Source: Siphonodentalium dalli (lineage: Eukaryota > Mollusca > Scaphopoda > Gadilida > Siphonodentaliidae). Taken from it: DNA of 64,000 nt. Made by a program: the position numbers and the translations under genes. The notes under the pieces are model-generated. The model was not told the DNA's origin. It made no database searches and saw only the letters and a list, made by a program, of their open reading frames with translations. Of the stretch, positions 1 to 12,603 are shown in pieces (positions within the stretch are counted from its first letter, which is position 1; each line of letters opens with the position of its first letter). The stretch covers positions 148,679,577 through 148,743,576 of the forward strand of contig CP136065.1 of assembly GCA_032622095.1 (NCBI GenBank), in the 5' to 3' direction.

Positions 1-3000
1 TCAAATACCAGATTGGATATGTCAAGAAAATGTTTTCGTAGTATATAATATAAGAACCAAACAAACAGTTTAAGGGTCTCTTGTTTGTTCAACTACCTGT
101 AACTGGTTATTGAGAAATATCCTAGTAAACAATGAATGATATGTCTAATGGACATTTTTGTTTGCTGTACTAAAGTTGTTGACAGATGATGCTATATTGT
201 GTATTCTAATCTGCTAATCTAACCACAAACATTTCCACTGAAATATACATCTAATTTTTCAAGGGTATTATAGACAGCACAAACAAAACTAGATCCATTT
301 ATCGGTTTTTGAGTGTTTTAAAAATGTAATTTGTCTTGGTTTGAAATAATCCTCATGTGATTTAAAATTGGAGTAAGGAGACTGCGAGTACACGTGCATG
401 TTATTAGATGTATTAACCTTTCATTGTTTGATGTATTTGCTCAGTATTGACTTTCAGTGACTGTTGTTCACTATAGTGCATGTCAAATCCCTTCAATCAA
501 ATGCCCCAACGAGCGTAATCAAATGCCCGTTTTCTTTTTGAGAAAGTTGTGATAGCTAAATTATGCATTGGTTCATCTCCTATTCCACATTTTGAATCGA
601 TAAAGTGTGGAATTCCCCATTAATGACATAATTCAAATAAAGAAATCTTTATTTACCACGCATTGAAATTGACGAAATGTTATTTCCAAAAAAATTCAAT
701 TTTGTTTGTTATATTTTCAGTCTAACGTACACTGCCATATAATTGCCTCAGATCTGTGGAGAAACACAGTGCTAGGCCATTAAAATTATTCCTTCCACAA
801 CACAGTTCCTGGGCATATACGCTATACTGTTTTGAAGAAATGGTGTCTTTTATTGTCGATACACCATTCACAAAAAAGATAACGTGTTCTATTTAATAGA
901 TAATTATCTTATCATTTCGGCGACCAAGATTATGAAATATTTTATTCGATATTCGATTCGTTTTCAAATTTTTCGATTGATATTCGTTTAAAAATTTGAT
1001 TTGATCCAAAACCCACTATTCGCAGGGGCCTATTGACATTAAACCTTTCCACTTGCATGTGACATACACAGTCTGCATTCGGAATCTTGCCATGTCATCT
1101 GCATTTGCAATTCTATTACCAGAATTGTAGGACTCAAGAAAAATGGCATTTTTAGTTCAAGTTTATATACAGATACTGTAATGATTGTTTTGGGTCCCAA
1201 GTGTTTCAGCTGGTACTTAAGGTGCATATCTTATTAGGCCACCATATTCCATCCAGCGATTGTGAAGCTGGTATTTCAAGTCCTGATAATTGCTGATTTG
1301 CGACCCATATGAAGGGAGTCTCGAACAAACTGATTCATCTGTATGGACAGAATTAAGATTACACAGTTAGTATGTGCATACATGTACATCCACACATGGT
1401 GTATAGCATTTGTATTCAAGTGGCATTATGTTTGAGAGTAACAACAAATATGTTCACATATTAATGATATGCATACATATATTTCACTCTGATGAGTTTA
1501 TTATTTATGAATTATTCCAATCATGAGCTTTGTATTAATGTCTGGTAACTTCATCTTCCCTGATTTTGTGTCATTGTGTGTATGCATATTTACCAAACAT
1601 CAAATGAACACCTGTCAGGTTTGATGGATGGCCAAAAAAGTATTAAATTCTCCTCCCATTTATATGGTGATATATCTCCGGGACTTGTCAGGTTTTTATG
1701 ATTTTATATGTATCAGATTTTCCGAAAACATCTCACGTTTAGTCACAATACTTGGTTGTCATGAAAGTTGTTATAAAATTTTCTTAATGTGGCTAGTTAT
1801 TAGATTTTTATGTTTGCGTGCATTTTCATCCTGATTTTTATTGAGCTCTGCAATATCAGTCAGTTACAGGTTCAAGTTGAAACCTGAAATTAGTATATTA
1901 GGCTAATATCTATTTGCACCTACAGGTAATTTTAATACCATGGGTTGTGCTGTGTTAAGGCAAGATAGTATACTACATGTAGTACCATTAGATGCCAGTT
2001 AATTTTCACCCATTTTGACCGAGCTGGCTTTTTTTGTTGGTATATTTTATACATCCCTCATTATGAAATCAGCCTTAACCCTTTTAACCCGCAATGCAAA
2101 ATTAGTTATGTAAACATGAACTAACCCATAGTGCAAAAATACTTGTATAAACCCACTTTCGTTTTGTTTAAGTTATCACTAAAATATATAGAACGCCTGC
2201 CCAGCAACACCAGTTGAGTACATTAAATGTCACTCAGTGGTTCCTGTTTTACTTCTGTGTCACGAGAGTGACTAATAGCCAAACTTGGTGCCAATTAAGC
2301 GAGATGACTAAAAGACAAGCTTTGCAGTTTAAAAACTTTGAAAAGTCATTTAAATGCTGTTTTTAGTCTACTTGTACTTTTATCATAGACCGCACGTTCA
2401 TCTACATGTAGAAGGCAGGAATATTCCTGGTCTGTTCTTGACATAAACTCCAAATCAGTAAAAACAGATGGAAATTCATAAGTGGTCTCTGTATAATGGT
2501 GTACCATCTTGTTAATGTTTGCACTTTTCATTTTAACGGAGTAGTATGGAAACACTCAAGATTAATCTGAAAAGTTATCAGATAACAGAATACCTTGAGT
2601 TTTTATTATGCATAAAACATTTAGAAATTTTCAGTTTTGTTTCAAATTTGTTTTTGTTCTGTGTTGAACATGTTGTTTCAACAACAACATTCGTCCAATC
2701 AGCTAATGGTGATTTCAGCACCCATACTCAGTGGAGAACATGAAAGAATAAAAAAGTAGACTTCTTTTTCTAAATTGAAGCAGGCAAATTTTATCACCTT
2801 GTGAATACATGTACTATTAAAGTCCTCGAAATTGACCACTGCTATAAGCAATATCATGGTAAATGCCATGGCAACATGTGTAATCTTACAGGCCACAGCA
2901 ATAAATTTGCTTTTAAGAAATACAATATCTTAGTGCAGTGGGGCACATATTTTGTATCATCAAGAGTGCATTTCTGTACGAAATGATATGACAACGATCC

Positions 3001-3243
3001 ATGTAGCATGACATTATGTGAGACTGGTGTACATTTCTCTATGCATTTACTAGATTAATTGTATACAGAAATGCTTATAGCGTGTGTTTATGTATAAATC
3101 ATTTGGACATCGAACCCATCAGCATTAGTTCCAGTCCACCACTGGTAAATGGTATATACATCTGTAAAGATTTATGAATATGGGGAAATTGTTTTCATAT
3201 AAATTTACGTTAAAACATAAACAAATTTCCAAGTATGGTCTCT
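1..3243. other. Unannotated AT-rich sequence, no gene recognised
   Basis: I see only short ORFs without recognisable domains, plus scattered AT-rich stretches. Nothing matches the missing first BAIAP2 exons. It may be intron or intergenic sequence. Confidence 0.5.
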
Positions 3244-3570
3244 GGCCTGGATTTAGTGTGTCTGACATTTGCTGAATGAGGTTCCCAGAGGGTGAATTTA
3301 GTAACCAGCACGGTGGGCTAGCATTACTAAATTCACCCTCTGGGATCTTACTCTGCTTTATAGGCCTCAACTGTTATGGGAGACCTAGAATCAGATTGAA
3401 GTTGGTGATGTTCACCCATAAGTCACCTCCATTATGCATTTTATCTTCTGCAATTTATGGGATATAAAGAAGGAAAAAAGTAACTGAAAGATTGTTAATT
3501 TGAGACTATATAGATACCTCCCAGAAGATGAGGTCTCAGCAGAATGAGGTCCCCAGAGCATATATGGCAA
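3244..3570. mobile_element. Family A palindromic MITE, 3'-decayed
   Basis: The left half has the typical inverted pair GAGGGTGAATTTAGT / ACTAAATTCACCCTC (about 3287-3345). The family A core follows (GGGAGACCTAGAATCAGATT; TGATGTTCACCCAT). The start of the second palindrome (AGAATGAGGTCCCCAGAG) is at about 3543, where the copy is lost. The left end GGATTTAGTGTGTCTG is a variant of the family terminus. Confidence 0.75.
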
Positions 3571-3938
3571 ATTTTGGTACGCCGAAAAAAATCTGAACTT
3601 TTGTACCCTGTTGTTACGTTATGTTGGGTACATTGGGTACAAATTAGAAAACATATTTCCTGAATTACTTGAACATTTATGGTCTTATTGCATGAGGAAT
3701 GACACTTTTATTTATGTGCTATGCTTCATCAAGGGATGGTGAATGAATTGTATAAATGTAGGTTGGTGAGAAGTTAGCTGGCTATTTAGCATGTAGGACA
3801 GGTTAATATATGTCCCTATTATAATGGTTTTGTGTGACAGCCCGTTATTGAATGACGAATCAGGTGTCTGGCTGTTTCATGTAATCCTAATGCCATCCAT
3901 CATAATCACGATGAATCGGGAGATGTTATTACTCCAAT

Positions 3939-4220
3939 GGTATTTATTTTGCTTTTCCGTTCTCTTTGTGGCACTCACTATCAACACTGCTATTAGTTTT
4001 ACTCTTAGATCTTCACATCATATTACTATATATCTCCTGATTTCATTGCTATTTGGGTGTGGCTATAGCTTCCACTAGTACTGCACTTTAATACCCACAT
4101 ATCAATAAATGGTGAATGTACACCAATGATATTGCACATCAGATGTCACTGGGCAACTTGCATACTGGTACATGTATATGTGTTGTGACAAAAATGAAAA
4201 TGGATTGACCATGTTTGACC
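3939..4220 (+). repeat. Interspersed repeat P, copy 1
   Basis: This segment (TATTTATTTTGCTTTTCC ... CACTGGGCAAC ... TTGACCATG) is repeated at 6328-6537 plus 8760-8815, where the second copy is split by a retrotransposon. Class unknown. It is useful as a pre-insertion reference for the element at 6538-8749. Confidence 0.7.
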
Positions 4221-5700
4221 AGGGGTGGTATGGGCAGCGGGAGCGGTTGTCGAGGGGGGCTATAGCCCGTCTGGGATGGTTAGCCCCACACCTATCGGGG
4301 GGGAGGGAGAAACCTGCAAGGATTCAACAGCCCCCACTGTCGGGGATCGTAGCCCCTGTTATTGCATGACCATGGTCATAAATAAATCATTCAGGTGTCA
4401 GGGGAGGGTCTGTTGATTTTTTACCAGACACATGATGGGGGGGGGGGGGGGGGGGTGGGTGGGTGCGCAGGTGAGTGGGTATGTGGGGCTGGAATATAAT
4501 GAGTAATGCAAATGTTTTCCAACACTGAAATTTACCCACATTTGTCCTCTATTAACCTTATATAGACTCTTATCTACCTGAATATATTGGGGTCTATATA
4601 TGGTATGAGAAATATTTAAATATGTTGTTTGAACCAAACTAAAATTATACTAGTATGGGTAACAGGTATGGAATTAGATTTTTGTGATGGTAGCCACGGT
4701 AGGGAGTGGTTTTATGTTCCCAATAATATCAACAAACTGTATTTCACATACATTGACTGAAAATATTTATGTAAAATTAAAAGTAATGCATCACATAAAA
4801 CTTTTTAAAAATATAGTCATCCTGACACGACAGATAAACATCTGACATAACTAAAAAAGTTAAAATAATATAACTAAAACCACTTAATGCTGCACCTTTA
4901 TGGGATAAAAACTATGCTTTGATATTTGAAACAGGCTTAATATCGTGTTCATCATTCATTGTTGGGCAGATTGAAAATTCAAATATAAGCCAGAATGACC
5001 AAAGGTTTAATAATGAGTAAGTTATATTTGGCGGCGAAAGATGGGGTCGAAGTGATACCTCTACAATAGATAGGTTTCCTAACTTGTTCTATTGTTTTTT
5101 TAAATTAATAATAAGGCATGGCCTGACTCAGTTATTAATATGATAGAAGCAGATTGGGATAGAATTGTTTCATGCCATTTATATATCAATATTCAATAAT
5201 AATGGTGAAAACTAAATGGTATGGTAGGATGGCACATATATTTAGTGACTTGAAAAATAGACTGTGGAATAGCTAGGATTGGAAACATTTAAGAGTGAAC
5301 AAGGAATACATTTGGGATGATATTGTTGATAAAAAATAAGTAAAAAATCTTTAAAAAGGGTCAAATATGGGATAAGGGTGGAAATCTTGCTGTGGAATTT
5401 TTTTTTTTGCAAGTAGGGCGGTGCCAAGTGGGTACATCGGATTTTGTTTTGTTTTTGGGCCTCATATCTACAAAATGTTTCCAGACCCCCCCCCCCCCCC
5501 CCCCCCCCCCCACAGGTGTGAGAATAAGATAAATCTCCATCATCTTATGTAATTAACAACATGCCCGATGGAGTTTTCTCTGTACAAACTTAATTTTGTC
5601 ATTTCGGAATTGATCAGTGCTTGCAATCATTACTTTCAATCATTTGTGGACTTGGACAAACTTTGATTCGGAAAAATGTCTAGTTCTTGTCTGCTGGTAT
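4221..5700. other. Unannotated region with long G and C homopolymers
   Basis: It contains a G tract at about 4437-4455 and a C tract at about 5485-5511. No coding exon or element terminus was recognised. ORFs across the homopolymers are not credible. Confidence 0.5.
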
Positions 5701-5723
5701 TTATTTATATATATATATATATA

Positions 5724-6327
5724 TAGTCCAAGTTTCCTTCGATGTAAACCAGCTCATGACATCGGTTGGGATAATGCTGTTTTACGTCAAAGTCCTGTGT
5801 ATATATCTTTCTATATCGGGTTTAGCATTGTTGACCCGCTCACTTAAAATCCCCAATAACTGTAATAAAATGTCACAATTGTGACATTAAACCAGTTTAT
5901 TCCATAGAAAATATTATATTTGTTCTGAGCTCCACAAAAGTTGTCAACTGAAAGTAGTAATGTAATGTGAAAAATAAATTTTATCACAATGTTTACAAGA
6001 ATACATACTCATTTGACCTTGTGTATTAAATGTAAACAAACTGAGGTTTATACTCATAATTACATTGCATAGTCGTTGAGGAATTTTACATGACAGTTCG
6101 ATTATAATACATAATTTTGACCATATTAAAGATGTCACTTTTCTGATAAATATAGCATTATGTATTGATTTGTGGGATAAAATCAGTTAAAATTAACCAA
6201 AACATCCCGCCACTGGATCTGGGCATAAAGTCTGTCGTAGAAAGGTATATACACAGGGCTTTGATGTAAAACAGCCTTATCCCATCCTATTTAACTACCT
6301 GGTTTACATCGAAGGAAACTTGGACTA
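5724..6327. mobile_element. TA-flanked inverted-repeat DNA element (family E)
   Basis: The termini are GTCCAAGTTTCCTTCGATGT at 5726 and its reverse complement ending at 6325, each flanked by TA. The inverted arms extend about 100 bp (right arm 6205-6325). Length (about 600 bp), long inverted arms and TA flanks fit a non-autonomous Tc1/mariner-superfamily element. The left flank is a (TA)n run, so the TA duplication is not independently proven. No transposase is encoded. Confidence 0.7.
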
Positions 6328-6537
6328 TAGTATTTATTTTGCTTTTCCATTCTCTTTGTGGCAATCGCTATCATCACTGCTATCAGTTCTACTCTCATAT
6401 CTTTACATACAATCACTATATCTCCTGAAATCATTGCTATGTAGGCGTGATTACAGCTGCTGCTGGTTGAGGCACTGCACTCACTCACATATCCATAAAT
6501 TTTGAACTTCAATGATATCACATGTTAGATGCCACTT
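6328..6537 (+). repeat. Interspersed repeat P, copy 2, left part
   Basis: This is similar to 3939-4140. It is interrupted at AGATGCCACT (6528-6537) by the retrotransposon and resumes at 8750. Confidence 0.7.
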
Positions 6538-6551
6538 ATCTCTTTATCCTG

Positions 6552-8266
6552 TGTTTAGAACCATTTGCAGCAGCATTGAAATTAGATAACGACATTATAG
6601 GCGTCAATATTAAAAAATAAAGAATATAAAATAAGTCAATATGCTGATGATTCAACAATATGGCTAAACGGTAGTCAAAGCTCTCTTCAGGGAGCGATCA
6701 ATTTGATTAAAGCATTCGAAAAGGTTTCCGGGTTAAAAGCTAACTTTGACAAAACAGAAGCGGTGTGGTTTGGAACCCGAAGAGGTTATACAAAATCTTT
6801 GAAAACAAACATTGACTTGAAATGGAACTTCAAAGGAAAATTCAAAACATTAGGAATTCTATTCAATCTGGAGGACCCTTTTACTAATACAAGAAAACTG
6901 GGAAATAAACAGGGAAAGTATGAAAAACATATTAAAGCATTGGGCACTGAGGACACTGTCTCACATCGGAAAGGTGACCGTAATCAAAACTCTAGTACTA
7001 CCAATTATTATTCAAATTATGACTGTTTTACCAGACCCCACAAACCTTTTTTTTAAGGAAATGCAGGGCTTGCTATTTCAATTTTTTTGGAATGGAAAAA
7101 GAGACCGGATTAAACGAGATACACTTATCCAAAATATAAATAATGGAGGACTCAAAATTCCAGACCTTAAATGCTTCTCAAAATCACTGAAAGTTACATG
7201 GCTTAAGAAAATATTAGACCCTTTCAACTTCTCTGAATGGAAATTAATGCTATTAAATAAAATGGAAAAATATGGAGGAACAGCAATGTTTAATTTGAAT
7301 AAACAAAGTTTAGTACAAATAGCAAAGGACTTCAATCCTTTCTGGAAAGAGGTTTTAACAGCATATGCACAACTAGCTATGGAACCGATATCAGATGAAG
7401 ATTTCAAATATCAACCAATATTTCATAACATATCATTAAAAATTCAAAAAAAAACTATCTACTATAGATCATGGATAGAAAAACAAGTCCTGTTTATCAA
7501 TGACATTTTAAGGGAAGATAACACATTCATGAATACTGAAGAAATATACTTAAAATATGGACTAAAAGTAAACTACTTAACACTTCATGCAATAATCACT
7601 TCAATTCCTTTGGCATGGAAGAACAAAATCAGAGCCACCCAAAATAAGCTAGAAATGATAAAAACTACTAAGGTTCAACAAGAAATAATAATTGAAGAAA
7701 GGTTAAACCAACTGCTCTATTGGAAATTTATAGAAATTTTAATACCAAATATGCCATGTGCCCAATTTGGATGGAGCAAAAAATTAAACCTTGACTCGAC
7801 ACAATTAGACTGGAACACTATTTATAAAAGGTGTTTTAGGATAACAAAAAATACGAAATTGCAAGCCTTCCAATATCAAATAAATCACAATACCCATGTC
7901 ACAAACATATTCCTAGAAAAATGTAAAATATCCGAGAATAACATGTGTACTTTCTGTGATAGTGAAAGAGAAAACATTGAACATCTTCTGGCAAAATGTT
8001 GCAAAGTGCTGCCTTTATGGAAACACATATCAGATATTCTATGTGCTTGTTTTAATTTGAATTCAACCTTGAAAATTGAAGAAATTATTTTTGGAACCAG
8101 TCCAAACCAAAATTATTTAGCAATAAATAACCTAATACTGATAACAAAACGTTATATATATATAACAAGATGTAAGAAAACCAGTTTAACAAAAGAAGCG
8201 CTTATAAATTACCTTAATGAAGAGTTCAAATTAGAAAAACAAGCAGGTAATGGAACACAAATTTAA
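6552..8266 (+). pseudogene. Reverse transcriptase C-terminal half, frameshifted
   Basis: Reading starts in an EPFAAALKLDND segment (about 6558). A frame change leads to QYADDSTIWLNG at about 6637, whose YADD is RT motif C with the catalytic aspartates. It continues through VSGLKANFDKTEAVWFGT and shifts frame again near 6915-6925. A 448-codon open stretch then runs to 8266, with IGKVTVIKTLVLP, a long C-terminal region and the cysteine-rich motif CTFCDSERENIEHLLAKC (around 7945-8000) typical of the L1/Tx1 clade. At least two frameshifts and the missing N-terminal two thirds make it a pseudogene. Confidence 0.88.
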
Positions 8267-8749
8267 AACATAACATTGAATTGAAGTGGAACAGTGTCCT
8301 CAACCTGATCAATGCATAATTTTTATAAACAAAAACCCCTCAAAAATTTTAAAAAATAAGAAAATAAAATCCCAAAAATTAAATCCAGGGCTCTCCAGTT
8401 CACCAAACAAACCTTTTTATAATATAACAAGGATTAGTCAGAACACACTATAATTGACAGCAACTTCTTTTTAACATTGGAAGGTCAACCACCAACAATA
8501 TTGGTGATTACTTTCCAATGAAGACTGACAGAAAACAATAAATGACGTGTAGATTCATTTAGCTTAAAGCGATTGACATTGTGTACTAACTACCCAAAAA
8601 CAGTTGGGCAATTTAAATTGACAGGAAAACTTATTATGTAAGTATTTGTTTGTTTTATTTCAGATATCTATGTATGTATACATTGATGTATGGAAATATG
8701 TTAAGTTTCAGCAAATTGTACCAAAAAGAATAATAAATTATAAAAAAAT
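8267..8749 (+). other. 3' untranslated part of the retrotransposon
   Basis: AT-rich sequence without reading frames, ending in an A-rich tail next to the second copy of AGATGCCACT. It contains AATAAAATC-like signals near 8360. Confidence 0.6.
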
Positions 8750-8982
8750 AGATGCCACTGGGCCACTGGCACATGTACAAATAATCCTGTTTTGACCATG
8801 ATTCATCAAATTTCATTCAGGACAACTTTTGATCCCACCTGAATTGGAATTTCCAACTCATTTCTCAAGATGTCTGGACAGCTGTCAGGAAAAATTCAAT
8901 GTTATGACCATTCCAGTCCAATAGTTGGACTGAATGCAGGAAAATATCTTTCACTATTTTTCACTAAATAGCAGTTGGAAAA

Positions 8983-9212
8983 TTAACTCTTTCCTCACAG
9001 GAGCTGCGCTGGTGCATAGGGAGCCTTGCATATATAAGAGAATGCACTGCATGCTTACATGTTGCAAGGTCAAGGTAAATATTACTTGGCCAATGTATCC
9101 TCTTATATGTGCGAGGCTCCCTATGGGAGAATCGCTTATATACCTGGTAAGAGAATGCATTGGCACAGGGTTTTCTCAAAATATCAGGAAGCTCCCGTCA
9201 TATAAGGGTTAA
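8983..9212. mobile_element. Family C MITE (TTAA-flanked), short copy
   Basis: TTAA occurs at 8983 and 9209. The ends are of the type TTAA-C-TTTC...AGGAGCTGCGCTGGTGCA and CAGGAAGCTCCCGTCAT...AGGGTTAA. The interior carries the family C palindromes GCGAGGCTCCCTATGGGAG and TATATAAGAGAATGCA. Probably a piggyBac-type non-autonomous element. Confidence 0.75.
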
Positions 9213-9380
9213 ACTATCAGACCTATAGCTAAATCTATTTTCGGCCTTAAATTTCCAACTTATTTTGTTACATTATATTTGTTATATTATTATGTTTTCA
9301 AGTAATTAGTTAGTTAACCCTTTGATAGTAGATGCTCATTTTTGGGTTATAACTTTAATAACTACCCTGACCTCAAAAAA

Positions 9381-10403
9381 CCAGTACGGTCCATGGTCCA
9401 GGGCCGGACTGCGGACCGGACCAGACCGCCATCATTGGGCCACTTTGGACTGGTCCACACATTGCGGACCGGTACTGTATCTGTTCGCAAACTTTAATAC
9501 ATAGAAAAATGCCTAGCTTAAGTACTGGCCGTACTGGGGTTAACTGGTACGGAACTCCGAAGCTCCCAATCGCCAGCCAATACACAGTGACGCAAATGTC
9601 TGGTCACCTGTTGTTAGATAACATAGCAGCTCATGGGATACATTCTTCTATGTCGGCAACATCAAACGACAGTGAGTATCACCTCTGTCTTTTGATTCCA
9701 CGGACTTCAGATTAGATTTTAGATTAGATTAAATTATTTATTTATCTATACAATTTTTTACAAAAGTTGTCACATGTTTACAAATTGAATGAGCAATATT
9801 ATATGATTATGGATGGAACTGTGGTCGACATTAACATATATCTGTAAATGAGTGATAAAAAGAGCTCACTATTTAGATGTATATAATCAAAAAGAGATTT
9901 AACCAATGAAGTTTTAAGATGGTTAGTCGGTGGTATTAATATTAATAAATTTTATTATTAATTTGAATGCACTGATTGGCACGTGTTTGAATTAGTGACT
10001 ATGTATCAAGCAAATATGCTCACGTAACTATTTTCAATCATGATGATGTCACATTGCCAGATGGTTCCAAATAAATCATTTATAATTCTGTAAATTCTAC
10101 ATACTTAGTACATACCAGTTGTTTGTTTAAATTTGAAATACTATGTGATGGAGCTTCAACATAGGTCGCAAATCATGATATCCAGAGTTTAATACAAGCT
10201 TGCGCGGCAGTAACTTGACACTTTCTGTAACACAAACGTGTATACTAAAGTAAGATTGAACACATTTACCTCCATTTAAGATATTTTATAATGATTGGAC
10301 CAGTCCGGACCGGTACAGGCAAGAATACCGGACCACCGAGAGCTGGACCGCCTCTTCACTGGACCGGACCACCACTGGCGGTCCGGTCCGGTCCACATCC
10401 CTA
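9381..10403. mobile_element. Possible hAT-type element rich in GGACCGG motifs
   Basis: Both ends (9372-9475 and 10296-10403) are dense in GGACCGG/CCGGTCC motifs that do not occur elsewhere in the window. The right end, read inward, is CAGTAGGGATGTGGACCGG, which resembles hAT (Charlie-like) termini. The left end is CAGTACGGTCCATGGTCC. I could not find a matching 8-bp target duplication. The interior has no transposase. ORFs at 9373-9585 and 10291-10596 run through the motif arrays and are not credible genes. Confidence 0.4.
9714..9850 (-). repeat. 3' tail of a LINE/SINE-type retroposon (minus strand)
   Basis: On the minus strand this ends in AATAAATAATTTAATCTAA with repeated TAATC motifs. This is the kind of 3' tail seen in several invertebrate non-LTR elements (compare AATAAATCATTCTATTCTA at 19715). 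Fragment only. Confidence 0.35.
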
Positions 10404-10429
10404 CTGGAGCAATGACCCATTGTGCCCGG

Positions 10430-10597
10430 CGAAGCTACCGACCATCGGCGAGCAACTGGCAGTTCCCCCAGATAGCGATATGGGATACAAAGTCAGCGAT
10501 GACTCCACGGGAATTGAAACCATATCGCCAATGCTGGAGAGTGAGAAGGTGTGGAGCAGAGCCCCTTACCGACTGAGCCACCGAGGCTCCCCCTAAA
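10430..10597 (-). repeat. tRNA-derived SINE head
   Basis: On the minus strand, TGGCTCAGTCGG (10569-10580) is a perfect match to the RNA polymerase III A box. GTTTCAATTCC (10510-10520) differs from the B box at one position. They lie 48 nt apart, like a class II (Leu/Ser-type) tRNA. The 5' end GGGGGAGCCTCGG is tRNA-like, but the cloverleaf is not intact, so this is a SINE rather than a tRNA gene. A related, more decayed head lies at 57840-57905. Confidence 0.6.
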
Positions 10598-10632
10598 CTA
10601 CCTCAGAAAATTACATGCAATAAACCTCAGCA

Positions 10633-11036
10633 AAAAGCCACCTTTGCGCTAGATCATGCCATGATTCTCTTCTCGGGCTTATGCCCATAGAGATCATATT
10701 CAACCAGTACAAAACCTGGGAACTTTTTGATGTTCTGACCTGACCGGGAACTTTATAACATTGAACAAACAAAGCCGGGAATATATTTCTTGGTTAATAC
10801 TTGCTCCTCAATAATCTAGTTCACATTTGGGCTATGGTCTAGCTAGCTCGAGATTGTATGCTTTGTGAGCCGATATCGCAATAAACATTGAATTAATTAC
10901 CTGGGAGAAATTCCATAATTGTGAGCGATGCAAAGCAAGATAGCTCACAAAGTCACTTAAGTCATACAATTTTGTGGAATATGATCTCTACGGGCATAAG
11001 CCTGTAGAGATTCATGACATGATGTACCTTTTGGGA
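10633..11036. mobile_element. Inverted-repeat MITE (family K)
   Basis: About 70-bp imperfect inverted arms (10633-10705 and 10970-11036) share GGGCTTATGCCC and AGAGATCATATT and enclose AT-rich sequence with a second inner inverted pair (TTTGTGAGC / GCTCACAAA). Termini are not sharply defined. No coding capacity. Confidence 0.55.
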
Positions 11037-11606
11037 GGGGGGAATACTCTTAACTGTGCGGTGCAGGCACTTGTTACCTACATTTTTTGCTCCTGTTACA
11101 AGTTGATGAGGCATATCGTCTGGTCATATCACTGATATTGGTGACCATGGCGTTAAATGTCTGGATCATAATCTAAAGGAATATAGCAAACGTTGTTTCT
11201 GTTTGTTAGTGTATGGTAATGTTAACCTCATGAATTGACAGATAGTTTATATCACTTTACAATCAGAGTTACCACACTGCTTGAGGCTATATTATTGCAT
11301 ATTGCTATTGTAGTCTGGCATGGAAGTGTGCACACTTTTACAATAGGTGATCTATACATCTTCTAATCGCAGATTCAGTGTTTCTATACTATCGTGTGTA
11401 GAATCTGTTTTAGGTGACAACAATCTGGTCTGATTGCCCTGAGGTATTGCATGAATAATGTTTTAGACAAGTCATATCTTGCTATTTATTTCACAGTATA
11501 GTTGGGTGGCTGTGCAGGAACCTTGTCGAATGAGGTACTCTTTACACTTAACTTGGGTAAGATCATATTCGCGTGATCTTTTAGGAATAAAAATAATCGT
11601 CACACT
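11037..11606. other. Unannotated intervening sequence
   Basis: No ORF of note, repeat terminus or RNA gene was recognised. Confidence 0.5.
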
Positions 11607-11993
11607 CAAGCCTAAGTTTAGTGTTTAATGAAGTCTGCCGAGGGTGAATTTAGTGAGGCTAGCCCTCTGGGGACCTCATTCTGCATGGCCTCATCTGCTA
11701 TGGGAGACATAGATTCAGAATGAAATTCCCAAATGGTGAATATTGTGATGTACACCCATTGGAAACCTTGATTATGCAATGTGTCTTTTGCCAATTTGGG
11801 GATATAGAGAAACTAAACTAAAAAAGAAATAGAATCTACATGTATGTGAAGAAGTTTCTATAGAAATTTGATTTTAAAGAAACTTTCCAGAGGGTGAATT
11901 TAGTGATGCTAGCCCGCTATATGGGATAGCATCACCAAATTCACCCTCTGTGGACCTCATTTTGCAAATGACAAGCACACTAAACTTAGACTT
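11607..11993. mobile_element. Family A palindromic MITE, TTTAGTGTG subfamily
   Basis: Left end AAGCCTAAGTTTAGTGT and right end ACACTAAACTTAGACTTG are inverted. The interior has a reduced first palindrome (11640-11695), the core with GATGTACACCCATTGG, and a full second palindrome (11888-11965) with GAGGGTGAATTTAGTGATGC and its complement. It is closely related to the copy at 51330-51765. Confidence 0.8.
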
Positions 11994-12336
11994 GCATGGT
12001 CACAATATGCCCGAGTAACACTTGAAATGACCCACCATTGTACCAATATGATACTTATATATCCCATCAGATGATTTGCTTTCAACAATGATGGTTAAAT
12101 CAATGTTGCTGATACAACAATATGTTAATCCAGTAAAGGTCTACTCAAGTGAGAAAGTGTGTAAAAACAAAAGGGTTATGACAAAGTGTTGACATGTCAT
12201 ATCTTTTCGCCCTGTGAGCTCTCAATACAAACTAAATCCAGATTTTGCCAAATGGATATCTGGATAGCTAAACGTCATGCTGACATTTTCATACTCATTA
12301 CTTCGAGCAATTAATATAGTTTGTGTGATCAAGGGC

Positions 12337-12603
12337 TTAACCCTTTCATGACGGGAGCTGCGCTGGTGCAGCATTAAAGATCCTGTGCCAGTGCATTCTC
12401 TTATATATTAGAGTCTCCCACATGGAGCCTCGGATATGTAAGAGAATGCATTTGCTTATAAGGTCATGAAAAATATTGTTAGGTCAATATATTCTCTTAT
12501 ATATGTGAGGCTCCCAATGGGATCGAGACTTGCATATATTAGAGAACGCATTGGCACAGGGTTTTCGCAAAATTTCAGGAAGCTCCAGTCATGAAAGGTT
12601 TAA
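12337..12603. mobile_element. Family C MITE (TTAA-flanked), full-length
   Basis: TTAA is at both ends (12337-12340, 12600-12603). Termini TTAACCCTTTCATGACGGGA and TCCAGTCATGAAAGGTTTAA are near-perfect inverted repeats. The interior holds several small palindromes built on TCTTATATAT...GAGGCTCCCA...ATATATAAGAGAATGCA. This is the best reference copy of the family in the window. Confidence 0.85.

Larger units (their letters stand above)
6538..8749 (+). mobile_element. 5'-truncated L1/Tx1-like non-LTR retrotransposon with target-site duplication
   Basis: A 2.2-kb insertion is flanked by the 10-bp direct repeat AGATGCCACT (6528-6537 and 8750-8759). It ends in an A-rich tail (about 8728-8749), as expected for target-primed reverse transcription. 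It splits repeat P, whose uninterrupted copy at 3939-4220 shows the empty site. The coding part is the C-terminal half of a reverse transcriptase protein. It lacks the endonuclease and N-terminal RT motifs, so this copy is dead on arrival. Confidence 0.9.

Noticed and set aside
10291-10596. 101-codon + strand ORF
   Set aside because: It starts in GGACCGG motif arrays and ends in an antisense SINE head; no domain.
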